This document shows positions 35,493 through 58,636 of a stretch of DNA of 64,000 bases, in pieces (within the stretch, counting starts at the first letter, position 1; each line of letters starts with the position of its first letter). The stretch spans positions 8,396,743 through 8,460,742 of the forward strand of contig CM035351.1 in the NCBI GenBank assembly GCA_020137815.1. Direction: 5' to 3'. Made by a program: the position numbers and the translations under genes. A model generated the notes under the pieces. That model had not been told where the DNA came from. It saw only the letters and a program-made list of their open reading frames with translations, and searched no databases. Source of the DNA: Hormiphora californensis. Taxonomy: Eukaryota; Ctenophora; Tentaculata; Cydippida; Pleurobrachiidae.

Positions 35493-35830
35493 ATGCCTGA
35501 GGGAGGACCAACCCCTGGGACCACCCGTTTTGACAATCGCCTTCAGATGGTATGTTTTATAACCTGAACTAAACCGATCCATGTTCCCACGACCGAATAG
35601 CTAGTACCGCCAGTTTCAATAAACGGTACCGAGTGTTAACTCATACTGGTTATGGTTCTTCTATCTAAATTGATCACTATTGACCCCTTGTTCAGATAGA
35701 GCACAAGCTGAACATTTACGTGAGAAGTGTGGCTAAATTCCGGGAGATGGTCCAGGAGAACCTGATGAGAATGGGAGGAGAGTCTCAGTATGGTTCCAAT
35801 GATAACATCGCAGGAGCAGGAGCCAAGTAA
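35493..35830 (+). CDS. Small two-exon gene, 63-residue helical protein
   Basis: Exon 1, 35493-35549 (19 codons, MPEGGPTPGTTRFDNRLQM), and exon 2, 35696-35830, have GTATGT and TTGTTCAG sites and join in phase 0. The product has one amphipathic helix (IEHKLNIYVRSVAKFREMVQ) and a polar end (SQYGSNDNIAGAGAK). The family is not recognised. The stop codon falls within a tandem repeat unit. The exons might instead belong to a longer transcript with the coiled-coil gene upstream; that junction was tried and gives a stop. Confidence 0.5.
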
Positions 35831-35975
35831 CTTGGATAGTGTCTCAGGCAGGAGCCAAGTAACTTGGATAGTGTCTCAGGCAGGAGCCAAATAACTTAAG
35901 GATATAGTGTCCCAGGGAGGAGCCAAGTAACTTGGATAGTGTCCCAGGAGCAGGAGCCAAGTAACTTGGATATAG
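35815..35975. repeat. 31-33-bp tandem repeat, about 5 copies
   Basis: The unit GGAGCCAAGTAACTTGGATA plus GTGTCTCAGGCA recurs with small variation. The first copy overlaps the stop codon of the small gene. Confidence 0.85.
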
Positions 35976-36413
35976 TCTCCCAAGCTGGAAAACCTATAGT
36001 GAGCCGGCACATTGATATGGACACGAGAGTTACTAGTTGAGGAATGGAATATTTGAGTGCGAGCTGGTTTTAGCATTTTTGAAAAACTTAATTTTGACAG
36101 AGAAACACTTGTAGCCAATATTTTTCTTCTGCTTTAAAAAAATTCAGCATAATATTAATCTCGTTGTTTCCCTATATGATTAGGAAGGGTGTGTCAGAGA
36201 CAGCGTCAACATTTGTATTGTTCATACGCACGAGAGTCAGAATAAGTCAAGTCAGCACAGACCTTTTTTCCTCTCTATTTCTCGATCTGACACATCTGTC
36301 TCCTGTCCTAATTTTGCGTTCTTTTGTTTTCAGCCTTCATAAACAGATCATCTTAGAATCCAAATGCTGCTAACTCAATAGAAATCCGAACATCTGTCAT
36401 GTGAGACGTGGTT

Positions 36414-36419
36414 TATAAA
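36414..36419 (+). promoter_or_regulatory. TATA box candidate for carboxypeptidase
   Basis: TATAAA inside GGTTTATAAATGAGCC lies 35 bp before the ATG at 36455. A start site 25-30 bp downstream would give a very short 5' UTR. Confidence 0.45.
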
Positions 36420-36454
36420 TGAGCCTCTAGCTGCCATGACAACCAATTGTTACC

Positions 36455-39137
36455 ATGTTTACCGTTGTACTGTGTGTATTGAGCCTGGTGGCCAGTTCCC
36501 ATGGTTACCGGCTCGTTGAGGAAGATGGAGTGGTGGACTACACTGGGTACAAGACCATTAGGGTGGATCTGAGTGGGTCTGCCGGGGCGGCTGCTGTTGT
36601 TAGGGAGTGGGTGGATGCGGAGAGGGTGGATGTCCTCAATGAGGGTATTGGGGATGAGGCTGATCTGTTGGTGGGACCTAACGAGTGGGAGTCCGTCACA
36701 GGAGAGTTGGAGAAACTCGCTGCTTCTTACGAGGTATATTAGCTCTGGTTACCATGGTTACAAAATAGTGATCACATGTGCCGCAAATAGTTATTATAGA
36801 ATTTGATCATGGTTACCATGGCAACACTTGGCTTGTTTAGATTCTCAGTGAGGATGTTGTGGGTGATGTTGAATCTGAGCGAGTTCAACTCCTATCTGCC
36901 GTTCCTGGGGTGTTCGACTTCAAGAACTACTATGCTGTCAAGTAGGTTCAAACCTGTCAGAGCATTGGCCTGCCAGGTTCAAACAGACACGTGTAGAAAC
37001 TTAATCAGTTGAAATTAGTTGAGATTCATTTTGGCACAGTGTCAAACTGTCAAATATGATCCGGGAACCCAATGATTAGGTAAATTGTAATGAATAGTGT
37101 GAGAAGTGTGAATTTACTATGGACACTTCCAGGTACATGCATGCCCATTTGGATGCCCTTGTTACCCGACATCCTGGAAAAGCAGAAACCTTCAGTCTGG
37201 GACAGAGTTACCAGGGACGAGATATGAAGGCCATCAGGATCAGTAACAACGTTGCTAATTCTGGCAGTAAGCCAATCATCTGGGTGGATGGAGGGATTCA
37301 CGCCCGGGAATGGGTCTCCTCTGCAACTGTCATGTACATTATTAACTCACTACTTGGGGAGGTGGAACCTTCCCTACAGGGCAAGGTAAGTTATCTTTTT
37401 TATGGGAGGTGACTTCGTTCAACACGGATCAAAGCCTCCGGAGGCCTCCTCAACATTCAACCATCTAGCTTCCATCAAGCTTATGATAAAGACAGGGATG
37501 TTGTTGTTTAGTAACACAAGTTCCCGTCTATCTAGTTCCAGGGTCTAATGAACAAGTACCAGTTCGTCATCCTGCCCATGAGTAACCCCGATGGTTACGA
37601 GTTTAGTAGGACCAGTAACAGGTTCTGGAGGAAAACGAGGCGACCCAGCGGCTGCAAGTATGGGTATGAGACCAACGATGGACGATGTATCTACGGAAAG
37701 TGTTACGGAGTTGATCCCAACAGGTACAATTTTATCATTTTATCACTTGGGCAAATTTAGATCTTTTAGGAGCTAATTTGTACCCGATCCAGAATAGTAA
37801 GTGAGAATTGATGCCGAAGAAGGGTCGGTGGGTACTCACTAGACCAATATGTAGCAAGAGAATTAACACAAGATCGTTTCCAAACATTGTCTCACCTTGC
37901 CTAGCTAGACTGTGTTTTTACAAATGTAAAGGAGGGTTAGCACATAACAAGTCTCACCATCCTACAGGAACTGGGACATTGATTTCGGACGACAGGGTGT
38001 CAGTAGGAACCCATGTAGCGATGTTTTCCCCGGAAAGTCTGCCTTTACGGAGAAGAATACCCAGGCTATGAGCAGTTGGCTGGGCAACCATGCAAGGTAG
38101 GAATAGGTACTTTGTACTCGCCAAAATGGGTGAAAGAAATCCCATCCCACCCCTTATTTTTCTGGCGGCACCAGCCCCAGTTTTGAAAGTGCGCTCAGAT
38201 CAGGTCGCTGCCGCCAAACAGCCCCTTATTCACTGCACTAATAATAGGCTACTGACGAGTGTAGTCTGTAGATGTGTACCCTCAACCTTGATATATTTCA
38301 GTCAGATTGATCTATACCTGAGTTTCCACTCCTACTCACAACTATTCCTGAAACCCGTGGGTTACGATCCAAAACCCCCTGTTGATGCCGCCATGCACAA
38401 CGCCGCCGGATCTGCTGTTGTCAACGCCATTTACGGTATGTGTATAACATGTTGCAACACCATATACGGTATCCGTACATTGTACAACGCTATATATGGT
38501 GTGTTTGCTGCGGTATAGGATAGATGAGATGCACCAAGAGAAAACCAGGGGGTGGTACATGTGGTAATCTACAAGAAACTAACAGCGGCTCCCTAATTCC
38601 CCGGTACCCAGGTACCCAGGTTTACAAGACAGTAAGACACTAACAGGCTCCCTCCCCCCTCAGGCACCCATGGGAAGGTATACAAGAACATTAGAAGTGT
38701 GGAACTGTACCCCACCAGTGGTTCCAGTCAGGATTGGATGTACTCAAAGGGGGTGAAGAATGCCTATACCATCGAGTTAAGGGACACTGGACGACACGGA
38801 TTCCAGCTACCCGCTTCTCAGGTTAGTAGCTGGAGAACTAATCATGATAACTGCCCACAATCAGCTACGACCACTATAAAGGCAACATTTCACGACAAAA
38901 ACATACAACTAGTTAGGACGTTGATGTTGCATGCAGTATTCTCAAACACATGAGAACCTGAGAAGTGAGAAGGGTCAAGGTAATGAGAATCCCATTTAGT
39001 ATAAACTTACCCAATATTTGGTTGCGAAGGAGGGGTAATTTTATTACCCAGTATCACATGATGTCCAACTGTTTCAGATCATTCCCACGGGAGAAGAAAA
39101 TGTCCGCGGATTCCTGGCTCTCTTGGAGACCCTGTAA
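36455..39137 (+). CDS. Secreted M14 metallocarboxypeptidase (carboxypeptidase A/B family), zymogen
   Basis: Exons: 36455-36733, 36841-36941, 37133-37385, 37536-37723, 37968-38096, 38302-38435, 38664-38821 and 39078-39137. They join in phase to 433 residues, the usual zymogen size. A signal peptide (MFTVVLCVLSLVASSHG) precedes a propeptide of about 90 residues. The catalytic domain keeps the zinc ligands and catalytic residues: DGGIHAREW (His69, Glu72, Arg71 by bovine CPA numbering), Asn144-Arg145 in NRNWDIDF, His196 in LSFHSYSQ, Tyr248 in ELYPTSG and Glu270 in YTIELRDTG. The S1' specificity position 255 is Gln (GSSQDW), neither the Ile of CPA nor the Asp of CPB. It removes C-terminal residues from peptides outside the cell, probably in digestion. 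A copy of the GTCAGAGCATTGGCCTG motif abuts the exon 2 donor. Confidence 0.95.
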
Positions 39138-39860
39138 ACAAATTAACTTTCTGAACAGATTTCATTTAACTTTTGTTTACTGTGATTATCAGATAAAATT
39201 ATGACTGATTGAAAGAATTACATAAACCTAAAAGTAACTGCGTACCACATTTTGATGGTAAATTCCAGCTGGTTACTGGGCCATATCTCGCACATAACGG
39301 AGTGAACTGCAGGTGGAAATGGTACCAAAGACATATCTTGAGGGGAGGTTGAACGGTTGTAGTCATCACCTAATACCTATGGAATACTGGTAGGCTTTGA
39401 ACTTTTCAGTGGTAATGGATTAGGGAGGATCAGTCGAGGGGAAATGTGACAATAATGAGCTCATTTCCATCTCATTAGAGGGTTGTGGAAAGGGTTGGAT
39501 GTTAAATAAATACAGCTTGGTTTTACAAAACGGATCAAAAAATCAAAAACTTTACAAACGAATATGTATAAAAGATGAGTGTTCGTTCTAAAAAAGGTAA
39601 ATAAGTCAAGTGATTAAGCCAAAACTCCTAACAAATCACAATAGAAAGTAATCAATACAATAATTCTGACAAGTCCTAACAATTCCCAAAATCACTGATC
39701 CATTCTCCCAACTACTACTGTTTCACACACACACACGACAAGGTGGTTGGTGGTTGCTAAAAAGTGTCCAAAGTTGCCCAAAATTAAAACCGTTTTACTC
39801 TCCTCGATCCGATAAAGAGTCAGCGTGATGCCTGACAGTCCAAGAAAGGGTCACAGTTTC
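39138..39860. other. Intergenic between convergent genes, no gene seen
   Basis: It lies between the 3' ends of the carboxypeptidase (plus) and the minus-strand exons at 39861-40369. It should hold both 3' UTRs. No exon is seen. Confidence 0.45.
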
Positions 39861-40369
39861 CTAAATCTGCACCATGACATCATCACTCTCTCCCAAGATG
39901 TTGACAGCCGACATGGTCCTCTTCCCGTCCATTAGAAACAGATCCCAGTCCATTTTGACCGGTTGTAGTCGGGTCTTGAGGAGGGGTATAGTACTGCTCA
40001 CCTCCTCCAGTGACACTTTCCAGTGTGAACCTGCAGGCGGAGATAAATTTAGGGCAGGGCGGGGGTCTTATTGTTTGGGACTGGATTGTTTTAGTTGGAG
40101 AAAGCGAAAGTAACGTACAAGCGAAAGTAACACAAGTTAACAAAGAATAACCACCACAATTATACCTCGTCCTCGTCCCAATATGAGTTGTTTGACTGTG
40201 CAAGGCGAGTATTTAGAGCTCCAGGCGCCCAGCTGACACAACACCTTAGTCCCCGGTGCTATGTGTGTATGATGGGGAGGCTCGTCTCTTATCACATCAC
40301 TCAACTCTACTTTCTCGACCGTATTGGAGAATATAGTCTTGCGGCAAATCCGGGGTTTTTCGTCGTGTC
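39861..40369 (-). CDS. 3' exons of uncertain gene (possible TECPR1 extension or separate gene)
   Basis: Exon 40166-40369 reads HDEKPRICRKTIFSNTVEKV..., through TKVLCQLGAWSSKYSPCTVK. It splices in phase to 39861-40030 (SHWKVSLEE...NILGESDDVMVQI, stop). The two exons are well formed and look protein-like, perhaps a small beta-barrel (Tudor-like) domain; that is a guess. A 42-bp exon at 40407-40448 could precede them. They lie just downstream of the 27-bp minisatellite and of the TECPR1 end. The phase left by the last TECPR1 exon, if its GTAAGT donor is used, does not fit directly, so the 5' connection is unresolved. Confidence 0.5.
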
Positions 40370-40466
40370 CTGGAGAATGGAAATTAAATGAATGAAAATT
40401 AAATACTTATAGGGGCGTCCTTGTCTGAGGTGTGGAGGGTAAATTGATCTGTAAAAGTCACAAACC

Positions 40467-41785
40467 ATGTGTACAACTGTACTAACCCGGCCCATGTGTA
40501 CAACTGCACTAACCCGGCCCATGTGTACAACTGCACTAACCCGGCCCATGTGTACAACTGCACTAACCCGGCCCATGTGTACAACTGCACTAACCCGGCC
40601 CATGTGTACAACTGTACTAACCCGGCCCATGTGTACAACTGCACTAACCCGGCCCATGTGTACAACTGCACTAACCCGGCCCATGTGTACAACTGCACTA
40701 ACCCGGCCCATGTGTACAACTGTACTAACCCGGCCCATGTGTACAACTGCACTAACCCGGCCCATGTGTACAACTGCACTAACCCGGCCCATGTGTACAA
40801 CTGCACTAACCCGGCCCATGTGTACAACTGCACTAACCCGGCCCATGTGTACAACTGCACTAACCCGGCCCATGTGTACAACTGCACTAACCCGGCCCAT
40901 GTGTACAACTGCACTAACCCGGCCCATGTGTACAACTGCACTAACCCGGCCCATGTGTACAACTGCACTAACCCGGCCCATGTGTACAACTGTACTAACC
41001 CGGCCCATGTGTACAACTGCACTAACCCGGCCCATGTGTACAACTGCACTAACCCGGCCCATGTGTACAACTGCACTAACCCGGCCCATGTGTACAACTG
41101 CACTAACCCGGCCCATGTGTACAACTGCACTAACCCGGCCTATGTGTACAACTGCACTAACCCGGCCCATGTGTACAACTGCACTAACCCGGCCCATGTG
41201 TACAACTGCACTAACCCGGCCCATGTGTACAACTGCACTAACCCGGCCCATGTGTACAACTGCACTAACCCGGCCCATGTGTACAACTGCACTAACCCGG
41301 CCCATGTGTACAACTGTACTAACCCGGCCCATGTGTACAACTGCACTAACCCGGCCCATGTGTACAACTGCACTAACCCGGCCCATGTGTACAACTGCAC
41401 TAACCCGGCCCATGTGTACAACTGCACTAACCCGGCCCATGTGTACAACTGCACTAACCCGGCCCATGTGTACAACTGCACTAACCCGGCCCATGTGTAC
41501 AACTGCACTAACCCGGCCCATGTGTACAACTGCACTAACCCGGCCCATGTGTACAACTGCACTAACCCGGCCCATGTGTACAACTGTACTAACCCGGCCC
41601 ATGTGTACAACTGCACTAACCCGGCCCATGTGTACAACTGCACTAACCCGGCCCATGTGTACAACTGCACTAACCCGGCCCATGTGTACAACTGCACTAA
41701 CCCGGCCCATGTGTACAACTGCACTAACCCGGCCCATGTGTACAACTGCACTAACCCGGCCCATGTGTACAACTGCACTAACCTA
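40467..41785. repeat. 27-bp minisatellite, about 49 copies
   Basis: The unit is CCATGTGTACAACTGCACTA plus ACCCGGC, repeated head to tail without spacers. Copies are nearly identical: a C-to-T change (CTGTACT) marks copies 1, 6, 10, 20, 32 and 42, and one copy has CTATGTG. Because 27 is a multiple of 3, several frames on both strands stay open for over 400 codons; these are not genes. It lies between the TECPR1 stop and the exons at 39861-40369. Confidence 0.97.
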
Positions 41786-41889
41786 TATGATCAATGATGT
41801 TCGGACACCATTGATTATCCAAATTCCGCAACAAAACTCTCTCCCCGGAGAACAAGGGAGGACAGTGTCTGTGATACTCCATCCACTTA

Positions 41890-55245
<13,356 letters not shown>

Positions 55246-55469
55246 CCCAGTGATTACACTGTTTCAGCACAATTTAGTCGAGATTTTGATCCTTTACTTT
55301 TAGGATGAGATATTCAAACAATCACCTGTCGAGTGTCGACTCTCGACTGTTTAGTTGGCAAACGTTGCTGGCCCCCGTGGGATAAGGCAGCGCTTTTCAA
55401 ACTGTTTAGTGTTTTGGTTTTCGGAAAATCTTGTTGGCAAAAATCTTGGCATACGTTGCAGTCCCCTTA
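55246..55469. other. TECPR1 upstream region
   Basis: The putative promoter side of TECPR1. A GTCGAGTGTCGACTCTCGAC inverted repeat at about 55328-55347 is the only local structure noted. Confidence 0.35.
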
Positions 55470-55641
55470 TAATATAATATAAAGTCCATTTTTATTCAAC
55501 TGTTCACCCTCCAACTCGTGCGCATGCGATATTTGAATTTACGCTGCGCGCGCTACACGTTAACATGTGATAGACGCGCAAAAAAATTCCGCGCACGACT
55601 TTGGGGGGTGAACAGTTGAAAAAAAATGGAGTATATAATAT
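55470..55641. mobile_element. MITE copy A
   Basis: Terminal inverted repeats of about 35-40 bp are centred on TTCAACTGTTCACCC (55495-55509) and its complement GGGTGAACAGTTGAA. The interior contains ACACGTTAACATGTGAT and TTCCGCGCACGA. It is about 170 bp and non-coding. Confidence 0.72.
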
Positions 55642-55714
55642 GTTGCGGGGGTGCGTGCATGAGGGGGCGCGCGCATGAGGGGGCTGCAGCGCATTCCAAG
55701 CAAAAATCTCGAAA

Positions 55715-55874
55715 CTTTAAAGTCGGATTTTTTGAAACTGTCACCCCAAAATGACCGCGCATGTGAAATTTATCAATTTTGACGCGCACACCACACGTTA
55801 ACATGTGATGTGACGCGCAAAAACATTCCGCGCACGAAAAGGGGGGTGACAGTTTCAAAAAATCCGACTTTAAA
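55715..55874. mobile_element. MITE copy B, related to copy A
   Basis: Inverted ends CTTTAAAGTCGGATTTTTTG (55715) and CAAAAAATCCGACTTTAAA (to 55874). The interior shares CACACGTTAACATGTGAT and CATTCCGCGCACGA with copy A, but the outer TIR sequence differs (GAAACTGTCACCCC versus CAACTGTTCACCC). Just beyond is GGCCAGGCCTGGCTGGCCAG, a short tandem palindrome. Confidence 0.75.
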
Positions 55875-55929
55875 AAAAGTCAGTGGCCAGGCCTGGCTGG
55901 CCAGGCCTGGCTGGGCGGCTCGCACGGGC

Positions 55930-56716
55930 GAGATGAATGTAACGCGCTAATTAAAGTTATAAAACGCTGCAAACTCGAATAAGCTTCGTGCGCGTTCAAT
56001 AATTTCGAGATCGAAGTGATTTTTTTAAAAGTTCGAAGTCTTTTTTAAAAAAAATCGTAAAATTGAAAACCTAGCTTCTTGATAAGCACTGCCTTATTCC
56101 GTAGCATTTGCCAACCTGGTTTCTCAGTATAGGGATTAGGGAACCCTAAAAATTTCAGTATTAACATAGCGTTTGCACCTAGAGCGCACACGCTGCTCTG
56201 GGTGTAACGACTGTGTAAACGCTGTGTAAACTACTGATCTTTTTTAGGGATGAGGGATCCCTATTTGGGTTGGTAGCCAGTAACCATCCCCTGAAGCGAT
56301 CATCACGTCGTCCATCGCATGCCTTTAAACTTTAATAGTCTTTAAACGGATGTTTGAATTTGACCGCTTTAGTCGCGGTGGAGAGATGTTCATTGTTCAT
56401 ACAACACTAGTCATTAGGTTCTTTAGTTGTTTCCTCGATTTATAACGCATAAAAGCGGTATATCAAATGTATATAGTATTATTATTATCATTTTGATTTG
56501 CCTTTTTCGGACCCTGCCTCACGGCGCCCCACGACCCACGTCCTGCATGTCGAAATTGAAACACGAATGTTAGAACATAACAAGGATTGCCAATAAGCAT
56601 TTTAATACTTTTTAAGTTGAGAACCTCAGCCACTTCAGTATGTTTTTGTTTATATTACAAATTACAAATGAAAGCCCACAGCTCGGTAGATGACATGATT
56701 GCGATGTAATGTGTAA
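55930..56716. other. Upstream region of DUF445 gene, no gene seen
   Basis: AT-rich. The string GAATGTTAGAACATAACAAGG at about 56565 is the inverted start of the dispersed GTTATGTTCTAAC element. No exon is supported before 56717. Confidence 0.35.
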
Positions 56717-58636
56717 ATGGCTGATACCGAGGCAGGACCTGTACCTTCGGTGATCTCCAACAAGGGGGTATCAACAGTTGCAACTGACAGCTATGATCCC
56801 GCTTCACAAACCGTACATGCTAATGTCCTCCAGGCCACAGTAAGTCAAACTAACGAATGTGACAATATCCTGTTTCGAGCTTATAAACTTCCTACTTTCT
56901 TTTCCATTTTGATATTAACTGCTCGACTGGTTCTAACTTATCTGGTCAACTTAATCCAACCAGAATTCGGGCGGATGCTGCACGTGGTCGGCGGTGAAGA
57001 AGATCGTTTGGAACAAGGCCAACTTTAGTAACTTCCTCACATTCACCATCATGGTCATTGGGACATGTCTCATCGCTTTTTACAATACAGGTAACGCTTT
57101 ATTACTTGAATATTTACTGGGTTGTTTAGATTAAATTCGAGATTGGTATGCTATGGCATATATGTAATAATTCTTCAATCAGGCAATGAAACAGTTGTAA
57201 AGGCCCTCAAGTTGGTTCGAGCTTTTGGACTTTTTGGCTTTGCTGGAGGTGTGACAAACTGGCTGGCAATTCGGATGCTTTTCGAAAAAATACCATTTTT
57301 AATTGGCAGGTACAATAATAAAATGATCAATAATCTATGCTCTAATTATTCCGAATAATTAGAGCATTTAACAGAATAATATTCTTGAAGCACAAGTCCC
57401 AAATTTCACTTTTTCAGTGGTGTTCTGCTGTCAAACTTTGCAGAGATCCGAGATAACGTTAAACGTACAACCATGGAAACCTACTTTGATCCAGGACCAC
57501 TCAGTAATTATGTGACCCAGAAAACTGAGATAATTCTCAACTCAATCCAATTCGGTAAATATAAAACCAGCAGAATATATCACCCATTGTGGTTCCGCTT
57601 TGTTGAAATTGTAGTGTCATACTGTACCGCGGGTGTAACTGATATAACGGCATCTTCTTACACAATTTGCTTTCTTTTATTATTAGCCCTATCTTTCCAA
57701 CTCTATTCACGTTACCCTTATTATACCGAATCCTAATTGTCCAATAAAACTCCTCACTTTTTCAGAGGATACTGTCAGGGATATCATGACATGCCCTGAG
57801 GTACAAGCAATGATCTCAGACAAAGTTGACGAAATGTTCACAACTCCGCAGGTATTTGTTGATACTGTCGGTCATATGTTGATAGTATTGTTAATGAATG
57901 ATGTTGTTAATTTTGTTAATACTATACCGATCACTAAGTTCTGACCTTTGAAGATCTGTTTGAGACACGAACCTCTTGCCAAACAATTCACTTCAATTAA
58001 TTCCACTTCAGGGGCTCATATTTGGAGTCGTTCTGAACAAGGACAAGGTCAAAGAAGGCGTTTTGATTTCAGTAGAAAATGCTGGATCTGAAATGGTTCC
58101 AGTAATTGGGGAGTTGGTGAAGAACAGTGAAGTAAGCAATGTTTTGTATGAAATTAATTGGCACTACCAGGGTTGCTACAGACATGAAATGTATCAAATT
58201 TCTTCCCCAATTCCCCATTTCAGTTTCTTGATGAGGATAGATTGAGGGATCAGATAGACAGGCTTATCACTGCTAAACTCATGGAAATGCAACCCAAAAA
58301 CATTATTGCGGTAGGTTGCAATGACAGATGTGCATTTGTAATTCCACGCATTTTAATTATTCAGCCTATTTCCGGGATTAAGAATGCCAATACATACTGT
58401 CAAATTCCCTTACTTCATATGCTTGCACATTCACGCCCACACGCAAAACACATCATCTTCATCGCAATACGTACCAGTGTACTTTCCATCAATCATCATG
58501 TTTTCCTAATAATCCAATTTTTCAGGTTGTCAGCGACATGGTTGAGACAGAACTCGGTTGGGTTGTGGTTTGGGGAAATATCTTTGGAGGTCTTCTTGGT
58601 TTGGCGCTTGAGATTGTAGTTGTTTTAAAAGAGTGA
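56717..58636 (+). CDS. DUF445-family membrane protein
   Basis: Eight exons, 56717-56839, 56964-57090, 57183-57309, 57418-57554, 57766-57851, 58012-58131, 58224-58310 and 58526-58636, join in phase to 305 residues. An N-terminal hydrophilic region is followed by a membrane segment (FLTFTIMVIGTCLIAFY). Next comes the family hallmark FGFAGGVTNWLAIRMLFEKI plus PFLIGSGVLLSNFAEIRDN, long helices, and a C-terminal hydrophobic hairpin ELGWVVVWGNIFGGLLGLAL. This arrangement, with a GAxTNWLAIxMLF motif near the start and a GWxVxWGxxFGxxxG end, is that of DUF445 proteins, common in bacteria and present in some eukaryotes. The biochemical role is unknown. Introns are short (about 90-210 bp), and introns 3 and 4 end in TTTTTCAG. 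Confidence 0.85.

Noticed and set aside
40467-41785. CRISPR-like regular repeat
   Set aside because: Units are directly adjacent with no unique spacers, and the genome is eukaryotic.
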